From the NCBI RefSeq assembly GCF_006442975.2, contig NZ_CP083955.1, forward strand, positions 372,001 to 436,000: a stretch of 64,000 nucleotides of DNA, written 5' to 3'. The notes below the pieces were generated by a model. The model worked only from the letters and a program-made list of their open reading frames with translations. It ran no database searches and was not told the origin of the DNA. Below are positions 35,038-43,136 of this stretch, piece by piece; the stretch's first letter is position 1; each line of letters opens with the position of its first letter. The position numbers and the translations under genes were made by a program. Origin of the DNA: Mesorhizobium sp. B2-1-1. GTDB taxonomy: Bacteria; Pseudomonadota; Alphaproteobacteria; Rhizobiales; Rhizobiaceae.

Positions 35038-36093
35038 CTATCGTAGCGAAGACGCGAGACCACCGGGCGCCGGCCGGCCGAGGATGCGTTCGGCTTCCTT
35101 CATGAACACGTTGAAGGTGTCGGAGGCCGGCACCGAAGCGGCGACGTCCTTGTGGCGAAAGCAATGGACCGTGTGCCGTTCGCCGACCGTCTCAGCCGGC
35201 GGCATCTCACGGCGGCAGCGATCGATGACGAACGGGCAGCGCGATGCCAGGAAGCAGCCCTGGGGCAGATTGATCGGGCTCGGGATCTCGCCTTTGAGGC
35301 TGACGCTGCTTTCGATCTTGAGATGCGGATGCGGCAGCATGACCGACGACAGCAAACCACTGGAATAGGGATGTTGCGGGCGATTGAAGACCGTTTCGGC
35401 GCTGCCCTGCTCAACGATCATGCCGAGATACATCACCGCGACGCGGTGGCTGATGAAGCGCACCGTGGAGAGGTCGTGGGAGATGAACAGATAGGCGGTG
35501 TTGCGTTCGCTCTGGATGCGCCGCAGCAAATCGATGATCTCGGCGCGGGCGGTCGGGTCGAGCGCCGAGGTCGGTTCGTCGAGGACGACGAGTTCGGGCT
35601 CCGTGACCATGGCGCGCGCTATGCCGACACGCTGCTGTTGCCCGGAAGGCAGCTCGGAAGGATAGGCGTCGAGCAAGTCGGTATCCAGCCGCACCAGGCG
35701 CAAGGCGTCGGCCGTGCGGCGGCGCCTCGTTTCGCGGTCGAGCTTTAGCGGCAGGAGCGGCTCGCAGATCGTGTCGCCGATCTTCATGCGCGGGTCGAGC
35801 GACTCGTTCGGTTCCTGGAATACAAGCTGAATCTTGCCAGCCAGCTTGCTCTTGTGTTGATGGCGCTGCGCCAGGTCGGTGCCGCGGAAGCGAATGTTTC
35901 CGGCGGTCGGCTCGATCAGGCCGACGATGCAGCGGCCGACCGTGGTCTTGCCTGAGCCACTCTCGCCCACGAGCCCCAGTGTCTCACCCGGCTCGATGGT
36001 CAGGCTGACGCCGTTGATCGCCTGTACCACCTGCTTGGAGCCGGCAATGGGGAAGCGCTTGTAGAGGTTGTCGATGGTCAGGACGGCGTTCAT
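35038..36093 (-). CDS. Oligopeptide-type ABC transporter ATP-binding protein (OppF/DppF-like)
   Basis: This 351-residue ATPase has Walker A GLVGESGSGKTTVGRCI, signature LPSGQQQRVGIARAM (variant of LSGGQ), Walker B LVVLDEPTSALD and the C-terminal oligopeptide extension with Cys-rich GCFLASRCPFVIDRC. I chose ATG 36093, which overlaps the OppD stop (ATGA), rather than a longer frame. It pairs with the ATPase just upstream to drive import through the permeases at 37123-39056. Confidence 0.9.
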   Translation of the reverse strand: MNAVLTIDNLYKRFPIAGSKQVVQAINGVSLTIEPGETLGLVGESGSGKTTVGRCIVGLIEPTAGNIRFRGTDLAQRHQHKSKLAGKIQLVFQEPNESLDPRMKIGDTICEPLLPLKLDRETRRRRTADALRLVRLDTDLLDAYPSELPSGQQQRVGIARAMVTEPELVVLDEPTSALDPTARAEIIDLLRRIQSERNTAYLFISHDLSTVRFISHRVAVMYLGMIVEQGSAETVFNRPQHPYSSGLLSSVMLPHPHLKIESSVSLKGEIPSPINLPQGCFLASRCPFVIDRCRREMPPAETVGERHTVHCFRHKDVAASVPASDTFNVFMKEAERILGRPAPGGLASSLR

Positions 36094-37115
36094 GCGTGCC
36101 TCACGGGGAAATGGCAGCGGACGAAGTGGCCCGGACCGATCTCGGCGAAAGGTGGCCGCTGTGCGCGGCAAACCGGCTGAGAGATGGGACAGCGGTTGGC
36201 ATACTGGCAGCCGGTGGGCGGTTCGCGCCGCCGGCCAGTGTCCGGCACGCTCCAGCTGTCGCGCAGCCTGGGGCTATGGGAGAAGGCTGCAAGCAGCATC
36301 AATGTGTAGGGATGCGCGGGCGCGAGGAAGAGAGCCTCGCGCGGCGCGATTTCGACGATTTCGCCCGAGAACAGCACAGCGATGCGATTGCAGAAATGCG
36401 CGGTGATGCCGACGTCGCGGGTGATGAACAGCATGGCGCTGCCATGCTCCGAGGCAAGCTTGGTCAGCAGGGCCAGGATCTGCGCCTGCACCGTGACGTC
36501 GAGTCCGCTGGTGGCGTCATCCGAGATGATAAAGGCCGGGCTGCAGATCAGCGCCATGGCGATGACGACGCGCTGCGCCATGCCGCCGGACAGTTCGTGA
36601 GGATAGGCATCCATGCGCCGTTCCGGGTCCGGTATCTGCACGTCGTGCAGGATCTTCAACGCCATGCGCCGCGCCTCCTTGCCGCCGACGCCGAGATGGA
36701 TCCTCGCCATCGCGGCGATCTGGTCGCCGACCTTGAGCAGCGGATTGAGCTCAGCGCGGGGATTCGGCACCACGACCGAGAGACGGCGGCCGCGAAGACG
36801 GCGGAGTTCGGATTCGGACAGGCTGAGGATCTGGCGGCCCTCGAAGTGGACTTCGCCGCCGGCGATGCGGCCCGGCGATGGCGGCAGCCCGAGGATGGAG
36901 CGGGCGAGCGTCGTCTTGCCCGCGCCACTCTCACCGACCAGGCCAACGATCTCGCCAGGCTGTACTGCAAGGTCGATGCCCTTCAGCACCGCCTTCGGTT
37001 CGGCGCTTCCGGACGGGAACGTCACGCGCAAGTTCCTGATGTCGATCAACGGCGGCTTGTCGCCGCCGGACGCGTTGCGCGTTTTGCTTATGATTTCTGC
37101 TGCGCCCAATGACAT
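36090..37115 (-). CDS. Oligopeptide-type ABC transporter ATP-binding protein (OppD/DppD-like)
   Basis: This is a 341-residue ATPase with Walker A GLVGESGAGKTTLARSI and signature LSGGMAQRVVIAMAL. Walker B reads FIISDDATSGLD, so the usual catalytic Glu of DEPT is Asp and the Pro is Ala. The C-terminal Cys motif is CQYANRCPISQPVC. The start ATG 37115 gives the expected OppD N-terminus (MSLGAAEIISK). The partner OppF has the normal Walker B, so the pair may have one weak site. Confidence 0.9.
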   Translation of the reverse strand: MSLGAAEIISKTRNASGGDKPPLIDIRNLRVTFPSGSAEPKAVLKGIDLAVQPGEIVGLVGESGAGKTTLARSILGLPPSPGRIAGGEVHFEGRQILSLSESELRRLRGRRLSVVVPNPRAELNPLLKVGDQIAAMARIHLGVGGKEARRMALKILHDVQIPDPERRMDAYPHELSGGMAQRVVIAMALICSPAFIISDDATSGLDVTVQAQILALLTKLASEHGSAMLFITRDVGITAHFCNRIAVLFSGEIVEIAPREALFLAPAHPYTLMLLAAFSHSPRLRDSWSVPDTGRRREPPTGCQYANRCPISQPVCRAQRPPFAEIGPGHFVRCHFPVRHA

Positions 37116-37122
37116 TCTCACA

Positions 37123-38133
37123 TTAATTGCTGATCCGCGGGTCGAGCAGGAAATAGATGAGGTCGACCGCGATGTAGACGATGAGGGAGAAGATGGCGGA
37201 GAAGAGCACAAAGCCCAGAACCGGATAGATGTCCGAATTCAGCACACCTTGCACCGCGTATTGCCCCGCCCCTCCCCACGAGAACACGATCTCGACGAGC
37301 ACCGCACCGCCGATCAGGAAGCCGTAGAGCACGCTGATAATGGTGACGATCGATGGCAACGCATTGCGCAGCGCATGGCGCACGACAAGGTTCTGCGGCA
37401 CCCCGCACAAAACTTCAAAGCGGCTGAAATCGGAGTCCAGCATCTTCTCCATCGTCGCCTGCGTCATCTTGAGGATGGGACCGGCATTCAGGAGCCCGAG
37501 CGTCATCACCGGCAGGACCAGATGCGCGCAGGCAGACCAGAAGGCCTGCAGGTCGCCGGCGAGAAGCGCGTCGATGGTGAGGGCTCCGGTGACCGGCGCC
37601 GGCGGTATGACGATCATGTCGATACGGCCGAGAGGCGCAGGCGCCCAGCCGAGCACGGTATAGAAGATGAAGATCAGCACGAGGGCGAACCAGAAGTCCG
37701 GTAGCGCACCGGCACTCAAGCCATAGAGATCGGACAGGCGCGCGATCCAGCCGTTTGGCTTGCGCGCCGCATAGACGCCCAGCGTTACCCCAACGATGAT
37801 AGCCAGGAGCAGCGAAAGCGTGACGAGTTCGAGGGTCGCCGGGAAGCGCTGAAGCAGATCCTCGAGCACCGGCCGCGTTGTCTGCCAGGAGGTTCCCAGG
37901 TCGCCATGCAAGAGATTGCGCACATAGATCAGGAACTGCATGTAGAGAGGCTGGTCGAGCCCGAGCTGCTGGCGCAGTGAGGCGATGGCCGAAGGCGTCG
38001 CCGTGGGCCCGAGCATCAGCACAGCGGGGTCACCCGGAATGCTCTTCACCAGCAGGAAGCTCACGAGCACAATGCCCAGCAACTGCGGGATCACGAAAAT
38101 CAGGCGCTTGGCGAGATAGGCCAGGATGCGCAT
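37123..38133 (-). CDS. Oligopeptide-type ABC transporter permease (DppB-like)
   Basis: This is a 336-residue permease with six predicted helices. It has the DppB start MRILAYLAKRLIFVIPQLLG, the periplasmic IPGDPAVLMLGPTATPSA, and the coupling loop with VLCGVPQNLVVRHALRNALP. Its ATG 38133 overlaps the stop of the next permease gene by one base (TGATG). It forms the channel together with the DppC-like protein. Confidence 0.92.
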   Translation of the reverse strand: MRILAYLAKRLIFVIPQLLGIVLVSFLLVKSIPGDPAVLMLGPTATPSAIASLRQQLGLDQPLYMQFLIYVRNLLHGDLGTSWQTTRPVLEDLLQRFPATLELVTLSLLLAIIVGVTLGVYAARKPNGWIARLSDLYGLSAGALPDFWFALVLIFIFYTVLGWAPAPLGRIDMIVIPPAPVTGALTIDALLAGDLQAFWSACAHLVLPVMTLGLLNAGPILKMTQATMEKMLDSDFSRFEVLCGVPQNLVVRHALRNALPSIVTIISVLYGFLIGGAVLVEIVFSWGGAGQYAVQGVLNSDIYPVLGFVLFSAIFSLIVYIAVDLIYFLLDPRISN

Positions 38134-39056
38134 CAGGCGCCCTCCGCCGGCCGGTCGACCCGGCGGCGATGCTCGCGTGCATCGCTCAGCAGCTGCCGGC
38201 GCTTGGACGGATCGGCCAGGACCTCGATGGACGCGCCGACCAACGAGAAGCCGAATACGGTGATCGCGAGCATCGCGCCGGGGAACATGGACGGCCACCA
38301 CTGGCCGGTCACCACGTTTTGAAAGCCCATGGCGATCATGCTGCCCCATTCAGGTGTCGGCGCGCGCACGCCGGCACCAACGAAGGACAGCGCCGAGGTC
38401 AGCAGGATGCCCCAGCCGACATTGACCGATAGCTGCGCCAGCACCGGCGCCATCGCATTGGGAATGATGTGGCGCCGAATGGTCTGCATGTCCGACAGGC
38501 CATTGACCTGCGAAGCCTCGACATAGCGCATGGAGCGGATGCTGAGCACCTGCGAGCGCATGAGACGCAAGTAGATCGGCGCATTGACGAAGGCTATGGC
38601 CAGAACCACCGTCTGGATGCTCTGACCGAGGCTGGCAACCAGGGCGATGGCGAAGACGAAAATGGGAAATGCCTGCAGCACGTCGGCCGCGCGCATGACG
38701 GCGAAGGATAGCCACACGCGAATGCCGCGCCCGCTGCTGTAGAAACCAACAACAGCACCGATCGAGCCGCCAATCAGCGCCGACAGGAGCGTGCCCAGTA
38801 TCGCGATCGTCAGGTCGATGCGGGGCGCGTAGATGGAACGACTGAAAATATCCATGCCGACATTGTCGGTGCCAAAGAGATGGGTGGCATCCGGCGGCTG
38901 CAGGAAGCTGGCCGAATCCGCCTCGGTCGGCGAATAGGGTGCAATGGCCGGCGCGAAGATCGCCAGCAGGGTGATCGCGATGACGATCAGATAGCCGATC
39001 GCAAATCTCGGCCGGATGACCGCCAGCCTCAGGAGAAGGCTAAGCTTCGAAGACAT
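38133..39056 (-). CDS. Oligopeptide-type ABC transporter permease (DppC-like)
   Basis: This 307-residue permease shows the OppC N-terminal region (FAPAIAPYSPTEAD, HLFGTDNVGMDIFSRSIYAP) and the EAA loop YVEASQVNGLSDMQTIRRHI. Its last residues overlap the DppB-like start. It lies 63 bases after the binding-protein gene, which leaves room for an RNA stem that allows a higher level of binding protein. Confidence 0.92.
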   Translation of the reverse strand: MSSKLSLLLRLAVIRPRFAIGYLIVIAITLLAIFAPAIAPYSPTEADSASFLQPPDATHLFGTDNVGMDIFSRSIYAPRIDLTIAILGTLLSALIGGSIGAVVGFYSSGRGIRVWLSFAVMRAADVLQAFPIFVFAIALVASLGQSIQTVVLAIAFVNAPIYLRLMRSQVLSIRSMRYVEASQVNGLSDMQTIRRHIIPNAMAPVLAQLSVNVGWGILLTSALSFVGAGVRAPTPEWGSMIAMGFQNVVTGQWWPSMFPGAMLAITVFGFSLVGASIEVLADPSKRRQLLSDAREHRRRVDRPAEGA

Positions 39057-39119
39057 CTAAGATCTTTCCGATACACTAACTTGTCCCCGGAGGCGGCAGC
39101 CTCCAGGGACAAGACCTCA

Positions 39120-40781
39120 TCAGCCGCGGCTGAAATCCTGGAACCGAAGATTATTGGACGTGTAGTAAGTGTAACCCTTGAGGTTCGCCTTACGCGCCAG
39201 CGTGTATTTCGGATAAGCAATGAAGCCCCAGGGCGCTTCGTCCATCAACGTCTTCTGCACCTCCGAGTATTTCTGCTTACGCACATTGTCATCAAGCGTG
39301 GCAAGACCGTCCTTGATCATCTGATCGACGCTCTTGTTGTCATAATTGGAATAGTTCACGTAGCTTTCGGAGTTGAAGTAGAGGTAGGTCGAGTAGCCCG
39401 GATCCGGCGTCCACGGCGAATCCAGATAGAAGATCATCGGCTTGGCGCGCTTGGTGACGTTCTCGTAAAACACGCCGGCCGGCAGCTTCTCCAACGTCAG
39501 CTCCACGCCGATCTGCTTTAGCGCGGTCTGGATCAGCAATGCGATCGGCTCCTGCGTCGGGTCGCCGGCGTTGTAGGACAAGGTGGTCGCCAGGTTCTTG
39601 GCGCCTGCCTTGTCAAGAAGCTCCTTGGCCTTGGCAAGATCATAGCCGTACGCGAAGAAGCTTTCATCCGCCATCGGGTAGATATAGGGCATCGGCGCCT
39701 TCTGCTCGTCGGCATAGCCGTAGTAGATGGTGCGGATGATCTCGTCGCGCGGGATAGCGAGGTTGATGGCACGGCGCACGTCGACATTATCGAATGGAGC
39801 GATCTTGGAGTTGAGCTCCAGCCAGATCATGTAGGACGAATTGACGGCATCCACCGCCACGTTCTGCTGCTTCTTCAGCGCCTCCAGTTCGCGCGGCTGC
39901 AGGAACTGTGCGATGTCGACCGCGCCGCCCTGCAGCAGCGAGAAACGACTGGCCGACTGCGGCACTTCGCGCATGATGACGCGCTTCATGAAGGGCTTTT
40001 CATCCCAGTAGTCTTCGCGCGCCTCGAACACGGCTTGTTGACCGCGCACGAGCTGGGCAAGGCGATATGGGCCAAAGCCAGCACTATCGTTCTTGAGGAA
40101 ATTGACCGCCCACGGGTCGTCGGAGCCACCGGCTTCGGCGCATTTGGTGGCGTCGTAGATCGGGTTGGCGAGGTTACACTGCTGCTTGAGAAGCAATGGA
40201 TTTGGCTGTTCGAGATTGAAGGAGACCGCATAGTCGCCTTCCACCTTGATCTGGTCAGGCGTCTTGAGACCGAGCACCGCGGTCTGGAACAGGCCTTGCC
40301 CCTTGAGGTTGAACTTGCGGTCCCAAGTCCATTTTACGTCCTTGGACGTGAACTTGTTGCCCCAGTTGGAGACGACACCCTCGCGTAGCTTGAAGGTCGC
40401 CTTGCGGCCATCGGGGGCCACTTCCCAGCTTTCCGCCAACCGGCCGCGCAAGGCGAGGTTGTTCGGCTTGTCGGTATGGACGCCGGTATCCTCCCGCAGC
40501 ACGCCGGGTGCATTGGGATCATCCATCTTCTCATAGCCAAGCATGTACTCGTAGAGCGCACCGAGGGAATCGATGGAGCCCAGGCTGACGTCGAACTCGA
40601 TGTCGAGGCCCTGGGGCGTCGCGGGCGCCGCGATCACCAGCGTACTGTTTGCGTCCTGCGCGAAGGCTTCCCCCAAGCGGCCGGTCGATGCAGCAAGTGC
40701 GGCACCGCCGAAGGCGGCAGTCGTTTTCAGGAACTGACGGCGCGTGGGCGCCAACCGAATTCTGGTAAAATCATCAACCAT
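39120..40781 (-). CDS. Oligopeptide-type ABC transporter substrate-binding protein
   Basis: This is a 553-residue family 5 solute-binding protein. It is exported by a twin-arginine signal (PTRRQFLKTTAAFGGAALAA, cut after EAFA). The mature part has SWEVAPDGRKATFKLREGV, KDVKWTWDRKF, FDNVDVRRAINLAIPRDEI and SYNAGDPTQEPIALLIQTAL, which are family landmarks. ATG 40781 was chosen because a longer frame would include the operator region. The ligand may be a peptide, an opine-like or another amide compound. It is the first gene of the minus-strand operon that probably runs to the deacetylase at 32469. Confidence 0.9.
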   Translation of the reverse strand: MVDDFTRIRLAPTRRQFLKTTAAFGGAALAASTGRLGEAFAQDANSTLVIAAPATPQGLDIEFDVSLGSIDSLGALYEYMLGYEKMDDPNAPGVLREDTGVHTDKPNNLALRGRLAESWEVAPDGRKATFKLREGVVSNWGNKFTSKDVKWTWDRKFNLKGQGLFQTAVLGLKTPDQIKVEGDYAVSFNLEQPNPLLLKQQCNLANPIYDATKCAEAGGSDDPWAVNFLKNDSAGFGPYRLAQLVRGQQAVFEAREDYWDEKPFMKRVIMREVPQSASRFSLLQGGAVDIAQFLQPRELEALKKQQNVAVDAVNSSYMIWLELNSKIAPFDNVDVRRAINLAIPRDEIIRTIYYGYADEQKAPMPYIYPMADESFFAYGYDLAKAKELLDKAGAKNLATTLSYNAGDPTQEPIALLIQTALKQIGVELTLEKLPAGVFYENVTKRAKPMIFYLDSPWTPDPGYSTYLYFNSESYVNYSNYDNKSVDQMIKDGLATLDDNVRKQKYSEVQKTLMDEAPWGFIAYPKYTLARKANLKGYTYYTSNNLRFQDFSRG

Positions 40782-40830
40782 CTCTCGTTCCCCATTGGTT
40801 GCGCGAATACGCTTCGTTATCTTTCCGCTT

Positions 40831-40843
40831 TTGGACAGACCAA
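40831..40843. promoter_or_regulatory. FadR/GntR-type operator near the peptide-importer start
   Basis: TTGGACAGACCAA differs from the perfect dyad at 32176 by one base. It lies 50 bases upstream of the binding-protein start, inside the divergent control region. Confidence 0.62.
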
Positions 40844-40870
40844 AGAGCGTAACTGACATTAATGGACAAA

Positions 40871-40883
40871 TTGGCCTGACCGT
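40871..40883. promoter_or_regulatory. FadR/GntR-type operator, middle weak site
   Basis: TTGGCCTGACCGT keeps most of the core with three changes. It lies exactly 40 bases from the previous site, about four helical turns, which would favour cooperative binding. Confidence 0.42.
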
Positions 40884-40945
40884 CAATCACAAAAAATGCG
40901 AAAAATTCGTGCATTTCATGCACAAAAAAATAGCTTCTTGATTTC

Positions 40946-40958
40946 TTGGTCTGACCAA
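40946..40958. promoter_or_regulatory. FadR/GntR-type operator, perfect, upstream of the asparaginase gene
   Basis: TTGGTCTGACCAA is a perfect palindrome and lies 37 bases before the asparaginase start, the same geometry as the site at 32176 before the sugar-type importer. Confidence 0.72.
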
Positions 40959-40994
40959 ATTATTCAACGTCGGGTACGGCAGCGAGGAACCGAA

Positions 40995-41972
40995 ATGCGA
41001 AAAATCTGTCTGATGACAACAGGAGGGACGATCGCATCCAAGCTGGAAGCCGAGAGCGGACATGTCACCGCAAGCGTCACAGGATCGGAGTTGCGCGCCA
41101 TGCTGCACGATCCGCTCGATGGCATTGACATCGCCATCGACGAGTTCTGCAACGTCGGCAGCTATGCCATCGACCTCCCGCTCGGCTTTGCACTGGCCCA
41201 GCGGATTTCACACCACCTTCAAGGTGACTTCGATGGGGTCGTGGTGACCCACGGGACCGATACGATGGAGGAAAGCGCCTTTTTGGCTGATCTCCTTGTC
41301 GCGACTAACAAGCCGATAGTGTTCACCGGCGCACAGCACGCGGCCGATGAGGCGAACCCCGACGGCCCACGCAACCTCACGGATGCCATCCGGCTAGCCG
41401 CGTCCGAAACTGCGCGGGGCCTGGGCGCGATGATCTGCTTCGAGCAGGAATTCCATGCTGCGCGTGACGTGAGCAAGTCGCACAGTTCACGCACCGATAC
41501 CTTCATCTCCTACGAGCACGGCAAGCTCGGGGAAGTGGACGGCGACCGCATCGTATTGCACCGCAAGCCGGTCCTGCGCCGCACCTACGACGCAAAAGGC
41601 ATTGTCGCTGATGTCGATCTTATCAAGCTGGTCATGGGGATCGGTGACCGCTACATCCGCTTCGCCGCCCAGGATGGTGCCAAGGCCATCATTCTGGAGG
41701 GTTTCGGGCGGGGTAACGCGACGCCCGCCGTCACTGCCGCCGCGACGTCGCTTGTCGCCAATGGTACTCCCGTCATCATGACCAGTCGTTGCCAGCGCGG
41801 CCGGGTCAAGCCGATTTATGGCAATGGCGGCGGCAAGACACTCTCCGACGGGGGCGTGATCTTTGCCGGCGACTTGAGCGGCCAGAAAGCACGAGTGCTC
41901 GTGGCCGTCCTGCTCGGCATGGGCATCGAGGGCGAACGCCTGCGCCAGGAGATCGAATATTTCGGCGGCTGA
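40995..41972 (+). CDS. L-asparaginase-family amidohydrolase (type II fold)
   Basis: This is a 325-residue cytosolic protein. The first catalytic motif MTTGGTIASK has nucleophile Thr12, and the second, VVTHGTDTMEESAFL, has Thr88 and Asp89, with a supporting Lys in VFTGAQ-type context. ATG 40995 has GAGGA six bases before. The family hydrolyses asparagine, glutamine or related amides. Its position in a cluster with an imidase-like protein and tartrate enzymes suggests a half-amide of a C4 dicarboxylate as substrate, which is inferred. It heads the plus-strand operon and is preceded by a perfect operator. Confidence 0.9.
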   Translation: MRKICLMTTGGTIASKLEAESGHVTASVTGSELRAMLHDPLDGIDIAIDEFCNVGSYAIDLPLGFALAQRISHHLQGDFDGVVVTHGTDTMEESAFLADLLVATNKPIVFTGAQHAADEANPDGPRNLTDAIRLAASETARGLGAMICFEQEFHAARDVSKSHSSRTDTFISYEHGKLGEVDGDRIVLHRKPVLRRTYDAKGIVADVDLIKLVMGIGDRYIRFAAQDGAKAIILEGFGRGNATPAVTAAATSLVANGTPVIMTSRCQRGRVKPIYGNGGGKTLSDGGVIFAGDLSGQKARVLVAVLLGMGIEGERLRQEIEYFGG

Positions 41973-42051
41973 TGCCCGCTCTTCCACCGCCTGATTTCCG
42001 TAAGGCGGCCGTCCATCGCCGCCGTCCCATTCCTGCAGCCGAGGAACCATG

Positions 42052-43128
42052 ATGTCAGCAAAGAAGCACAGGATCGCGGTCATTCCCGGTGACGGGATCG
42101 GCAAGGAGGTCGTCCCCGAGGGACTTCGTGTACTGGAAGTGGCGGCAAGGCGCTTCGGCATCGACCTACAGCTCGACCATTTCGACTTTGCGTCGTGCGA
42201 TTACCATGCCAGGCATGGCCGCATGATGCCGGAGGACTGGAAGTCCCGGATCGGAAACCATGATGCCATCTTCTTCGGCGCGGTGGGCTGGCCGGCCATG
42301 GTTCCCGACCATATCTCGCTTTGGGGATCGCTGCTGCAGTTTCGCCGCGAGTTCGACCAATACGTCAACCTGCGCCCCGTCCGGTTGATGCCGGGCGTGC
42401 CCTCGCCGCTCGCCAACCGCAAGCCCGGCGATATTGATTTCTACGTCGTGCGCGAGAACACCGAGGGCGAATATTCATCTATCGGCGGCCGGATGTATCC
42501 GGGCACGGAGCGCGAGATCGTCATCCAGGAAACCGTGATGTCGCGCGTCGGCGTCGATCGCATCCTGCGTTATGCGTTCGATCTGGCGCAGAAGCGTCCG
42601 CGCAAGCACCTCACATCGGCCACCAAATCCAACGGCATCTCGATCACCATGCCGTATTGGGACGAGCGCGTCGAGGCGATGGCCGCCCAATACCCGGATG
42701 TCTCTTGGGACAAGTACCACATCGATATTCTGGCAGCCCATTTCGTGCTCAATCCGAACCGTTTCGACGTTGTGGTGGCATCGAACCTGTTCGGCGACAT
42801 TCTCTCGGATCTCGGACCCGCCTGCACCGGCACGATCGGCATCGCCCCGTCGGCCAACATCAACCCGGAACGCCGCTTTCCGTCGCTATTCGAGCCGGTA
42901 CACGGCTCGGCTCCGGACATCGCCGGGAAAGGCATCGCCAATCCGATCGGACAGATCTGGACGGCCGCCATGATGCTCGACCATCTTGGTCACGAGGAGG
43001 CTGGCCGCGCGATCGTGGAAGCCATCGAAGCCACGCTGAAGAGCGAAGCCACCCGCACCGGTGATCTCGGGGGCAAGGCCGATACCGTCACCTGCGGCAA
43101 GGCGGTGGCGGAGGCACTCGAAGGATAG
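42052..43128 (+). CDS. Tartrate dehydrogenase / D-malate dehydrogenase (decarboxylating) family protein (copy 3)
   Basis: This 358-residue protein has IAVIPGDGIGKEVVPEG, VRENTEGEYSSIGG, TKSNGISITMPYWDE, NLFGDILSDLGPACTG, FEPVHGSAPDIAGKGIANP and the C-terminal TRTGDLGGKADT. ATG 42052 is better spaced from GAGGA than the adjacent ATG at 42049. It is followed nine bases later by D-tartrate dehydratase, so this copy most probably acts on tartrate or malate isomers and yields oxaloacetate, glycerate or pyruvate. In place of TKSNAQRH, seen in copies 1 and 2, it has TKSNGISIT, so the substrate pocket differs. Confidence 0.88.
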   Translation: MSAKKHRIAVIPGDGIGKEVVPEGLRVLEVAARRFGIDLQLDHFDFASCDYHARHGRMMPEDWKSRIGNHDAIFFGAVGWPAMVPDHISLWGSLLQFRREFDQYVNLRPVRLMPGVPSPLANRKPGDIDFYVVRENTEGEYSSIGGRMYPGTEREIVIQETVMSRVGVDRILRYAFDLAQKRPRKHLTSATKSNGISITMPYWDERVEAMAAQYPDVSWDKYHIDILAAHFVLNPNRFDVVVASNLFGDILSDLGPACTGTIGIAPSANINPERRFPSLFEPVHGSAPDIAGKGIANPIGQIWTAAMMLDHLGHEEAGRAIVEAIEATLKSEATRTGDLGGKADTVTCGKAVAEALEG

Positions 43129-43136
43129 GACCAAGC

